A stretch of DNA of 64,000 nucleotides from Acidobacteriota bacterium (lineage in GTDB: Bacteria > Acidobacteriota > Vicinamibacteria > Vicinamibacterales > CAVVIG01). Below are positions 1-7,091 of this stretch, in pieces; positions within the stretch are counted from its first letter, which is position 1; each line of letters starts with the position of its first letter. The position numbers were made by a program, and so were the translations under genes. The notes under the pieces are model-generated. The model saw only the letters and a list, made by a program, of their open reading frames with translations. It was not told the origin of the DNA and searched no databases. The DNA is taken from NCBI GenBank assembly GCA_003222395.1, contig QHWB01000053.1:62001-126000 (forward strand), written 5' to 3'.

Positions 1-1025
1 CGAAAGGGCTGACGACCGTCAGCGACGCCGGCTCGCCGCCGTCGACGATCGAGGTGATGAAGAAGGTCGTCGACGAGCGCAAGCTGCCGCTTCGCGTGTG
101 GATGATGCTGCGCGAGACGCCCGATCGCCTCGCGATCGACATGCCGAAGTACCGCACGGTCAACTACGGCGACAAACGCTTCACGGTTCGAGCCGTCAAG
201 CGCGCGATCGACGGCGCGCTGGGATCGCGCGGCGCCTGGATGCTCCAGCCCTACAGCGATCTGACGTCCACGAGTGGGTTCAACACCGACTCGCTCGAGG
301 ACGTGACCCGCGCGGCGGAACTCGCGGTCATCAACGATTATCAGTTGTGCGTGCACGCGATTGGCGACCGCGGCAACCGCGAGGTGCTCGACATCTACGA
401 GGAGACGTTCAAGCGACATCAGGACAAGGCAACCTCGAGCTCGAGCGGGCGCAACGCGCGAGTGAGCGCGGCCGGGCGCGGGTCCCCCGCCGCAGTGATA
501 GACGGCAAGAACCTCCGCTGGCGCATCGAGCACGCGCAGCATCTGAACGCGGCGGATATTCCACGGTTCGCACAGCTCGGCGTCATCGCGTCGATGCAGG
601 GGATTCACGCGACTTCCGACGCGCCGTTCGTGCTCGCGAGGCTCGGGCCGAAGCGAGCCGAAGAAGGTGCGTATGTCTGGCAGAAGCTGATGAAGGCAGG
701 CGCGACAATCGCCAACGGGACAGATGCCCCGGTCGAGGACATCGATCCGATTCCGTCGTTCTACGCGTCGGTGTCGCGGAAGCTGAAGGACGGATCGGTG
801 TTCTATCCGGACCAGCGCATGAGCCGCATGGAGGCGCTGCGCTCGTACACGATCGACGCGGCCTACGCGGGGTTCGACGAGAACATCAAGGGCTCGCTTC
901 GGCCAGGCAAGCTGGCGGACATCACCGTCTTCTCGAAAGATCTGATGACGATTGCTGAGGACGACATTCCAACGGCGCAGGTCCTCTATACGATCGTCGG
1001 CGGCAAGGTGCAGTACAGCCGCTAG
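1..1025 (+). CDS. Amidohydrolase, YtcJ-like (5' truncated by window edge)
   Basis: The frame is open from the first bases to TAG at 1023-1025, so the start and N-terminal metal site lie outside the window. About 340 residues are visible, beginning with GLTTVSDAG. They include the HAIGDRGN motif, RIEHAQ, a GTDAP segment and the closing GSLRPGKLADITVFS, an order typical of the amidohydrolase_3 (YtcJ-like) family of metal-dependent hydrolases in the urease superfamily. The substrate cannot be told. An unusual Ser/Ala/Gly-rich stretch (about 427-507) sits between the HAIGD helix and the RIEHAQ strand, where relatives are normally short; it is GC-rich and may be an inserted repeat that stayed in frame. 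A remnant of an oxidoreductase operon follows on the same strand after 73 bases. Confidence 0.85.
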   Translation, partial: KGLTTVSDAGSPPSTIEVMKKVVDERKLPLRVWMMLRETPDRLAIDMPKYRTVNYGDKRFTVRAVKRAIDGALGSRGAWMLQPYSDLTSTSGFNTDSLEDVTRAAELAVINDYQLCVHAIGDRGNREVLDIYEETFKRHQDKATSSSSGRNARVSAAGRGSPAAVIDGKNLRWRIEHAQHLNAADIPRFAQLGVIASMQGIHATSDAPFVLARLGPKRAEEGAYVWQKLMKAGATIANGTDAPVEDIDPIPSFYASVSRKLKDGSVFYPDQRMSRMEALRSYTIDAAYAGFDENIKGSLRPGKLADITVFSKDLMTIAEDDIPTAQVLYTIVGGKVQYSR

Positions 1026-1098
1026 TCGTCAGCTGCGGCAACCGGCTTCCTGAAGGTGCCACCGCACCGCGGGCACTGCCGGATCCACAATCCGCCCC

Positions 1099-1370
1099 AT
1101 GGCCAGCTACACATTCCGGTTGAATGGCCGTGAGGTCGCCGCCGATTCCTGGGATCCGGCGCAGCCGCTGCTCTACGTCCTGCGCGATCAGTTCGCGCTG
1201 CACGGCGCGAAATTCGGCTGCGGGCTCGGCCAGTGCGGCGCGTGCACCGTCCTCGTCCGACGGCGCTGCGGCGATTGCGAATGCGGTGTTCGATGCGACG
1301 GGCACTCGGCTGCGCAGCGTCCCGTTCACGCCCGAGCGCGTGAAGGCGGCGATGGCGGCGAGGCCCGCCC
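1099..1370 (+). pseudogene. Remnant: start of a 2Fe-2S subunit joined to the end of a molybdopterin subunit
   Basis: ATG at 1099 opens a good N-terminus of a CoxS/IorA-type [2Fe-2S] protein, with the plant-ferredoxin-like motif CGLGQCGACTVLV ending near 1257. From about 1262, in the next frame (+1), the sequence reads AIANAVFDATGTRLRSVPF and then a TPERV helix, which matches the extreme C-terminus of an IorB-type molybdopterin subunit. The intact operon at 7088-9849 carries the equivalents GCGLGQCGACTVIV and GNAVFDATGARIREVPF. The simplest reading is one internal deletion that removed the rest of iorA and nearly all of iorB, leaving the two ends out of frame with each other. No function is expected. 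Confidence 0.8.
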
Positions 1371-1397
1371 CACCACGAGCCTCCGGCCCGCAACACG

Positions 1398-1904
1398 CTA
1401 TTCCAGCAGCAGCGGCTCGGCGCGCTCTTCGGGCGCCGGCGCCAGCCGGCGATCGCGCATGATGAGCCGCGCGCAGGCGTTCCATCGCAGCAGCGCATCG
1501 TCGTTGCCGGCGGGACGAAAGCTTTCGGCGCGCTCGTACCAGACCATCGCCTCGCGCAGCCACCCGTAGACGTGCGGGAAGACGGCGGGCGACGCGCGCC
1601 GCAGCCGCGCCTTGGCCCGGCGCTCCCAGATGATGCCGGTGTAGTACGCGCGCTCGTACTCGTCGCGCAGCCGCGCGGCAACCTGCACCGCTTCGTCGTG
1701 CGCCGTCAGCAGGTCGTCGTCGAACTGATCGGTCAGCGCGAGCAGCAGCATCGCGAGCACTTCCTGGTTGTCGGCGTCGACTTGTAACGCGTCGAGACAG
1801 ATGCTCTCGGCCTCGCCAGGCTCGTTGAGGAGCCGGTAGCGCTCGGCCTTCGCCAGGGCGCGCGGCACCGATTCCGGCGAAAGCGTCTTGAGCTCGAATG
1901 TCAT
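1398..1904 (-). CDS. TPR-like repeat protein
   Basis: A 168-residue soluble protein starting MTFELKTLSPESVPRAL. This ATG (1904-1902) was chosen because GGGAGGA lies just upstream; an upstream extension would only translate the repeat region. The sequence is helical and fits tetratricopeptide-type repeats: AKAERYRLLNEPGEAESICL, then ALQVDADNQEVLAMLLLALT, then a long amphipathic region with YERAYYTGIIWERRAKARL and a final repeat around WYERAESFRP. Such proteins are usually scaffolds; no partner is evident. It lies downstream of the sdh operon on the same strand but is separated from it by an inverted repeat-rich spacer, so co-transcription is doubtful. Confidence 0.7.
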   Translation of the reverse strand: MTFELKTLSPESVPRALAKAERYRLLNEPGEAESICLDALQVDADNQEVLAMLLLALTDQFDDDLLTAHDEAVQVAARLRDEYERAYYTGIIWERRAKARLRRASPAVFPHVYGWLREAMVWYERAESFRPAGNDDALLRWNACARLIMRDRRLAPAPEERAEPLLLE

Positions 1905-1918
1905 GAATGTCCTCCCTG

Positions 1919-2050
1919 CATTGCTGATTTTAGATTGCTGATTGCTGATTGGATTGCTGATTGATTGCGGATTGTTGCTGATTGATGCTGATTGATTGAG
2001 CCGATTGCAATCAACAATCAATCAGCAATCTGCAATCAACAATCTGCAAT
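1919..2050. repeat. Reiterated ATTGCTGATT motif with inverted half
   Basis: Between the TPR gene and sdhB, variants of ATTGCTGATT repeat from about 1919 to 1998, followed by the reverse-complement motif (AATCAGCAAT, CAATCAACAAT) from about 2008 to 2050. The halves can pair into a long imperfect hairpin. It is AT-rich against a very GC-rich background. Placed right after the sdhB stop, it could end sdh transcription; that role is inferred. Confidence 0.7.
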
Positions 2051-2061
2051 ATTGGAAGCTC

Positions 2062-2802
2062 CTACCGGAACATCCGCAGCAACTTGACCACGGGATCGTA
2101 GAGCTGATCGATGACGCGTTCCTTCAGCGGAATGATGGCGTTGTCGGTGATCCCGATACCCTCCGGGCAGACCTTCGTACAGCATTTCGTGATGTTGCAG
2201 AAGCCGACGCCGTACGCATCCTTCAAATCGCGCGCGCGCTGCTCCACGTCGAGCGGATGCATCTCGAGCGCCGCCGCATAAATCATGTGTCGCGGCCCCA
2301 CGAACTCGTCGAACAGCCGATGGTCGCGCAGCACGTGACAGACGTCCTGGCACAGAAAGCACTCGATGCACTTCCGGAATTCCTGGACGCGCTCGACGTC
2401 CGCCTGCGCCATGCGCCACGTGCCGTCCGGCGCGTCGGGAGGTCTCGGCTTGAACGGTTTGATCGACTTCTTCGCGCGGAAGTTGAACGAGACGTCGGTC
2501 ACGAGATCCTTGATCGGCGGAAACGCCTTCATCGGCTCGATTGTGACTGGCTTGGCGAGATTCAGCTGGTTCAGGCGCGTCATGCACATCAGCCGCGGAT
2601 GTCCGTTCACTTCCGCCGAGCACGAGCCGCATTTCCCCGCCTTGCAGTTCCAGCGCACCGCCAGGTCGTGCGCCTGGTGCGCCTGAATCTGGTGCACGGC
2701 GTCGAGCACGACCATCCCCTCGGTCACCTCGGTTGCGTAGTCGGTGAACGTGCCCTCGTGACCGTTGCCGCGCCAGATACGAAACGTCGCCGTTTGTCCC
2801 AT
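2062..2802 (-). CDS. sdhB: Succinate dehydrogenase iron-sulfur subunit
   Basis: 246 residues, the usual SdhB/FrdB length. It carries electrons from the flavin of SdhA to the membrane anchor through three Fe-S clusters. The N-terminal ferredoxin domain has the [2Fe-2S] ligands in CKAGKCGSC followed by the cysteine of RLMC. The C-terminal domain has CIECFLCQDVC and CNITKCCTKVCPEG, which provide ligands for the [4Fe-4S] and [3Fe-4S] clusters. ATG at 2802 directly abuts the TAG stop of sdhA (2805-2803), so the two are translationally coupled. The sequence resembles the short SdhB type found with single-anchor (Sdh1-like) complexes. Confidence 0.95.
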   Translation of the reverse strand: MGQTATFRIWRGNGHEGTFTDYATEVTEGMVVLDAVHQIQAHQAHDLAVRWNCKAGKCGSCSAEVNGHPRLMCMTRLNQLNLAKPVTIEPMKAFPPIKDLVTDVSFNFRAKKSIKPFKPRPPDAPDGTWRMAQADVERVQEFRKCIECFLCQDVCHVLRDHRLFDEFVGPRHMIYAAALEMHPLDVEQRARDLKDAYGVGFCNITKCCTKVCPEGIGITDNAIIPLKERVIDQLYDPVVKLLRMFR

Positions 2803-4617
2803 CTATTTCATCTCCTCGACGACCTTCTTCAGCTCCTGAGGCATCGGCGGAATCGCAGCGCGCGAAACTTCCGTCGAGCCGTCGCGCGACTTCCGCGTGA
2901 CGATGTTGAACGTGGCGAATGCCGGATCCTTGTCCGGATAGTCCTCGCGGAAATGGCCGCCGCGGCTTTCCTTCCGCTCGATCGCCGACAGCGTGATCGC
3001 CTCCGACACCGTCAACAGGTTGTGCAGATCCAGCGCGCTGTGCCAACCGGGGTTGTACTCGCGGTGTCCGCCGATGCCGACTCGGGCCGCACGCGCACGC
3101 AACGTTCGAAGGCAGTCGAGCGCCCGCTTCATCTCGCCTTCGTTTCTGACGATGCCGACGAGATCCTGCATCATGTCCTGGAGCGCGTACTGCACCTGAT
3201 ACGGTCCCTCGCCCGACGTGCCGCGCTCGAACGGTTCGAGTGCGCGCCGTGCCGCGGCATCCGCCTGCGAACCGTCGACGTCGGCCGCTTTCTGCCCGAC
3301 GGCATACTTCGCGGCGAACTCGCCTGCGCGCTTGCCGAATACCAGCAGATCCGAGAGCGAGTTGCCGCCGAGACGGTTGGCGCCGTTGATGCCCGCCGCG
3401 CACTCGCCGGCCGCGAAGAGCCCGGACACGGTAGACATCTGCGTGTCGGCGTCGACCCGCACGCCGCCCATGATGTAGTGCGTCGTCGGACCGACTTCCA
3501 TCGCCTCCTGCGTGATGTCGATGTCGGCAAGCTGCTTGAACTGGTGATACATGCTCGGCAGCTTCTTCTTGATGTGCTCGGCGGCGTGGGGAATCCGCGC
3601 CTTGATCCACGAGATGTCGAGGAACACGCCGCCGTGGGGACTGCCCCGTCCCTCTTTGATCTCGCGCACGATGCAGCGGCTGACGTGATCGCGCGTGAGG
3701 AGCTCGGGCGGGCGCCGCGCCGATTTGTCGCCCTGCGTGTACCGCCACCCTTCCTCTTCGTTGTCGGCCGTCTGCGGACGATAGTTCTCGGGGATGTCGT
3801 CGAACATGAAGCGGCGGCCCAGACTGTTCTTCAGCACGCCGCCTTCGCCGCGCACGCCTTCGGTAACGAGGATGCCGCGCACACTCGGCGGCCACACCAT
3901 GCCGGTCGGATGGAACTGCACGAACTCCATGTCCATCAGATCGGCGCCGGCGTCGTACGCCAGCGTGTGCCCGTCGCCGGTGTACTCCCAGCTGTTGCTC
4001 GTGATCTTGTAGGCGCGGCCCACGCCTCCGGTTGCGAGGACCACCGCCTTCGCGCGAAAGAGCTTGAAGCGCCCGCGCTCACGCTCGTAGCCGAACGCGC
4101 CGGCGATCCGATCGCCGCTCTTGAGCAGCTGCACGATCGTGCATTCCATGTGGACGTCGATCCCCATGTGAATGCCGTGATCCTGAAGCGTCCGGATCAT
4201 CTCGAGGCCGGTCCGATCGCCGACGTGCGCGAGACGCGGATATCGATGGCCGCCGAAGTTGCGCTGCAGGATGCGTCCGTCCGCCGTCCGATCGAACAGC
4301 GCGCCCCACGCTTCGAGCTCGCGCACGCGATCGGGCGCCTCCTTCGCGTGGAGCTCCGCCATCCGCCAGTTGTTGACGTACTGTCCGCCGCGCATCGTGT
4401 CGGCGAAATGGACTTGCCAGCTGTCGCGATCGTCGACGTTGGCCAGCGCCGCCGCGATGCCTCCCTCGGCCATCACGGTGTGCGCCTTGCCAAGCAGCGA
4501 CTTGCACACGAGGCCGACCGAGACGCCCGACGCCGACGCTTCGATCGCGGCGCGAAGTCCCGCGCCGCCTGCTCCGATCACCAGCACGTCATGGACGTGC
4601 GTCTGATATTCCGGCAT
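2803..4617 (-). CDS. sdhA: Succinate dehydrogenase flavoprotein subunit
   Basis: 604 residues; oxidises succinate to fumarate (or the reverse) at a covalently bound FAD. The N-terminus carries the dinucleotide fold VLVIGAGGAGLRAAIEA, and the FAD-histidine is expected at His46 in AHTVMAEGGI. Other family signatures are FVQFHPTGM, the GVRGEGG substrate loop, LTRDHVSR, YIMGGVRVD, GLFAAGECA and GANRLGGNSL. ATG at 4617-4615 overlaps the TGA of the anchor gene by one base (TGATG), and the stop abuts sdhB. The C-terminus (KDPAFATFN) is short, as in other sdhCAB-type operons. Confidence 0.95.
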   Translation of the reverse strand: MPEYQTHVHDVLVIGAGGAGLRAAIEASASGVSVGLVCKSLLGKAHTVMAEGGIAAALANVDDRDSWQVHFADTMRGGQYVNNWRMAELHAKEAPDRVRELEAWGALFDRTADGRILQRNFGGHRYPRLAHVGDRTGLEMIRTLQDHGIHMGIDVHMECTIVQLLKSGDRIAGAFGYERERGRFKLFRAKAVVLATGGVGRAYKITSNSWEYTGDGHTLAYDAGADLMDMEFVQFHPTGMVWPPSVRGILVTEGVRGEGGVLKNSLGRRFMFDDIPENYRPQTADNEEEGWRYTQGDKSARRPPELLTRDHVSRCIVREIKEGRGSPHGGVFLDISWIKARIPHAAEHIKKKLPSMYHQFKQLADIDITQEAMEVGPTTHYIMGGVRVDADTQMSTVSGLFAAGECAAGINGANRLGGNSLSDLLVFGKRAGEFAAKYAVGQKAADVDGSQADAAARRALEPFERGTSGEGPYQVQYALQDMMQDLVGIVRNEGEMKRALDCLRTLRARAARVGIGGHREYNPGWHSALDLHNLLTVSEAITLSAIERKESRGGHFREDYPDKDPAFATFNIVTRKSRDGSTEVSRAAIPPMPQELKKVVEEMK

Positions 4618-5426
4618 CACCAGATCCGAACGTCGGTCCACACGCCCATCGAGCAGAGCCGGACGTACAGATCGGCGAAGCCGACGGCGAACAGACTGGT
4701 CCACGCCCACCACATGTGCCGGCGATTGAGACAGCTGACGCATCGGTACGCACGGGCGCCAAGCGGCGCGCGCGAGATCTGATCGACGCACCCGCCGGCG
4801 ACGTGCCGCATCGAGTGGCAGCCGAACAAGTACCCGCTGAGCAGCGTGACGTTGGCCGCGAGCACGATCGTGCCGACGCCGACGCCGAACTGCACGCGTC
4901 CGGTTGCCGGATCGGCGAACCACAGCGCTTCCCACGCGTCGACGACGAGAATCGCCAGGACCGCCATCGAGATGAACAGCATGTAGCGGTGGATGTTCTG
5001 CAGGATCAGCGGGAACGAGTTCTCGCCCCAGTACGTCGTGCGGTGCTCGCCGACGGTGCACGACGGCGGATCGCCCCAGAACGCCTTGTAGTAGGCGCCG
5101 CGGTAGTAGTAGCAGGTGAAGCGAAACAGCGCCGGAATCGGCAGGATGAGCAGCGCCGGCGTGAACGGCAGCCACGGCGGCAGCGCCGCAGGTTTCGGGC
5201 CGAACCAGTTGTGAGGCGAGGTGCCGAAGATTTCCGGCGAGTAGAACGGTGAGATATAAGGACCGTAAGTGTAGTGATCGCCCTGGAAGGCGGCCCACGT
5301 CGCATAGACGACGAAGGTCGAGAGACCGGCGAACACCAGCAGCGGCTGGACCCACCACAAGTCTCTTCGTGTCGTTTCGCCGAAACGCCGACGCGCGACG
5401 ACCAGGGGTACGGCGGACTCGGACAT
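4617..5426 (-). CDS. sdhC: Succinate dehydrogenase membrane anchor, single five-helix type
   Basis: 269 residues with five hydrophobic segments (about 29-47, 90-110, 148-168, 181-203, 236-255). It is the first gene of a sdhC-sdhA-sdhB operon, with AGGAGG upstream of ATG 5426. Length and layout match the single-subunit anchors of mycobacterial Sdh1 rather than the usual two small SdhC/SdhD subunits. Cys/His clusters are conspicuous: RFTCYYYRG, DPPSCTVGEHRTTYWGE, LFGCHSMRHVAGGC and CVSCLNRRHMWW. For mycobacterial Sdh1 a membrane-embedded Rieske-type centre has been described, and these residues are candidates for such a site or for haem. The assignment is strong from context; cofactor content is inferred. 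Confidence 0.85.
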   Translation of the reverse strand: MSESAVPLVVARRRFGETTRRDLWWVQPLLVFAGLSTFVVYATWAAFQGDHYTYGPYISPFYSPEIFGTSPHNWFGPKPAALPPWLPFTPALLILPIPALFRFTCYYYRGAYYKAFWGDPPSCTVGEHRTTYWGENSFPLILQNIHRYMLFISMAVLAILVVDAWEALWFADPATGRVQFGVGVGTIVLAANVTLLSGYLFGCHSMRHVAGGCVDQISRAPLGARAYRCVSCLNRRHMWWAWTSLFAVGFADLYVRLCSMGVWTDVRIW

Positions 5427-5483
5427 GCAACGACCTCCTCGCTCCGCGCCGTGTCTTGCTCGATGTGGCGCCTAACATAGCAA

Positions 5484-7091
5484 TCAGCGCTGGAAGATCG
5501 CAAATAGCGGCGTGCCGTCCGGCTCGGGAACGAGCTCGATTCGTCGGAGCCCGCGCGATTCCGCCAGCGCGAAGAGCGGCCGATCGTCGCGGCTCGCGAG
5601 CACGAGACTGCCGGCCGGCACCGCCGACGGGTCGAGCGTGCCCTCGGTGAAGTAAATCGTCCGCTGCAGCAGATCCTGGCGGCGTTGCTTGATCAAGTAG
5701 AACTGCCAATACGCGTCGAGATATGGAACGTGCCTCGTGCTTAGGTAAATCGCCGGCACGCGCTCGCGCGACGCGCGCGCGACGATCGACTCGAGGGCGC
5801 CGCGACGATTCCCGCTGAACCAGATCGCCGATCGGATGCGGTAGTCGCCGAAATAATCGAAGAGGACGAACGCAAAATGGAGCGGTACCAGCGCGAGCAG
5901 GACGATGGCCGCCGCGCGGTACACCCGCGCGCGCGCCGCCAGCAGCCGCTCGACGCCCCGAGTCGCGATCAGCACTCCGAACGGCAGCAGCTCGAGCTCG
6001 CGATCGATCGCGTACGGCTCCGGCACCACGAGACATGCGGCAAAGGGCGCCGACAGAAATCCGGCGAGCAAGATGAGATCGAGCGTCGTGCGCCGTCCGG
6101 TTGCGATCGCGACTATGCCGACCGGTACGAAGACGAGCAGCGGAGCGAGGAACACGCCGACGTGGCGCGTCGAGTTCATGACGTTCGTGTAGCCGCCGTA
6201 CAGGAACAGATAGGCAGGATCGAAAAAGTACCAGTACATCGAAATGCGGCCCGTGACGCCTGAGAACGCCAGCAGCCGCCGCGCCTGCTCCAGCGCCGCC
6301 GCGAGTGACAGGCCTTTGAACCCCTGCAGATAGTCGATCGGCTGCGGCTGGCGGTATCGCTCGAGCGTTGCCGTCACGAACGCCGGATGCGTCGCGGCCC
6401 ACACCGCGAGTAGGGTGAGCGGCCACGCGAAGCCGGCGATCGCCGTCACCCAGGGTCGCGTCGTCTTCTGCTCGCGCAGGATTGCCGCGAGCGTCATGGC
6501 GAGATAGAGCGGCATCATGATCAGCGACGCGATGTAGCTGTAGACGCCGAGGCCGAGCAGGCTGCTGGCCGTGAAGAGGATCCATGCGTCGCGCCGCTCG
6601 AAGTAGATCAGCAGACACAGCAGCCAGCCGAGCACGAACGGCACCGGATACAGGTAATCCATCGCCAGCCGGCTGTGGATGAAGTGCGCGGGCGTCAGCG
6701 CGAGGAGCGCCGCGGCCAGCAGCGCCGCGCGTGGCGCGGCGAACATCCGACGCGCGATGAAGTACGTGAGCACGACGTTGATCGCGCCGACGGCTGCCGA
6801 CGGCAGTCGAACGGTCCAGTCCGTGAGCGGCAACACCTTCAGGAACGGCGCCATGCAATAGACGATGACCGGGTGGAACCAGACGTTTTGGCCGAGGAGG
6901 CTCATGTGGAAGTACAGCGGCAGGAAGCGGCCGTCAAGGTCGTGTGCAGTGGCGGCGATCGAATGCGCCTGGAGCGCGAACATCACCTCGTCCGGATCGA
7001 GGTAGACGGGGGCACCTCCCGCGCCGGCGGTGTAGAGGAGAAAGGCGCCGGCGGCGAGGAGCAGCAGGCGCCCGCGCTCGCCGGCGTTCAC
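5484..7091 (-). CDS. Membrane glycosyltransferase, PMT/ArnT-like (GT-C fold)
   Basis: 535 residues with about eleven transmembrane helices in the first 400 residues and a soluble C-terminal part. The first periplasmic loop has the acidic pair VYLDPDEVMFALQAHSIA, the position of the catalytic acid in ArnT/PMT-type transferases that use polyprenyl-phosphate sugars. Later come the HFIHSRLAMDYLYPVPF loop and repeated aromatic membrane segments. The start is a GTG at 7091 overlapping the iorB stop by four bases (GTGA), so it is translationally coupled to the molybdoenzyme operon, an odd partnership. The acceptor (lipid, protein or glycan) is unknown. Confidence 0.75.
   Translation of the reverse strand: MNAGERGRLLLLAAGAFLLYTAGAGGAPVYLDPDEVMFALQAHSIAATAHDLDGRFLPLYFHMSLLGQNVWFHPVIVYCMAPFLKVLPLTDWTVRLPSAAVGAINVVLTYFIARRMFAAPRAALLAAALLALTPAHFIHSRLAMDYLYPVPFVLGWLLCLLIYFERRDAWILFTASSLLGLGVYSYIASLIMMPLYLAMTLAAILREQKTTRPWVTAIAGFAWPLTLLAVWAATHPAFVTATLERYRQPQPIDYLQGFKGLSLAAALEQARRLLAFSGVTGRISMYWYFFDPAYLFLYGGYTNVMNSTRHVGVFLAPLLVFVPVGIVAIATGRRTTLDLILLAGFLSAPFAACLVVPEPYAIDRELELLPFGVLIATRGVERLLAARARVYRAAAIVLLALVPLHFAFVLFDYFGDYRIRSAIWFSGNRRGALESIVARASRERVPAIYLSTRHVPYLDAYWQFYLIKQRRQDLLQRTIYFTEGTLDPSAVPAGSLVLASRDDRPLFALAESRGLRRIELVPEPDGTPLFAIFQR

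Noticed and set aside
1022-1095. Minus-strand frame ending LWIRQCPRCGGTFRKPVAAADD, like the tail of a zinc-ribbon gene
   Set aside because: No start and nothing recognisable upstream in frame; it overlaps the oxidoreductase remnant. Could be another relic but is too short to support.
1996-4782. Long plus-strand open frame (928 codons) opposite sdhA/sdhB
   Set aside because: It is the antisense of the sdh genes; high GC keeps such frames open. Its sequence has no domain and shifts with codon bias of the true genes.
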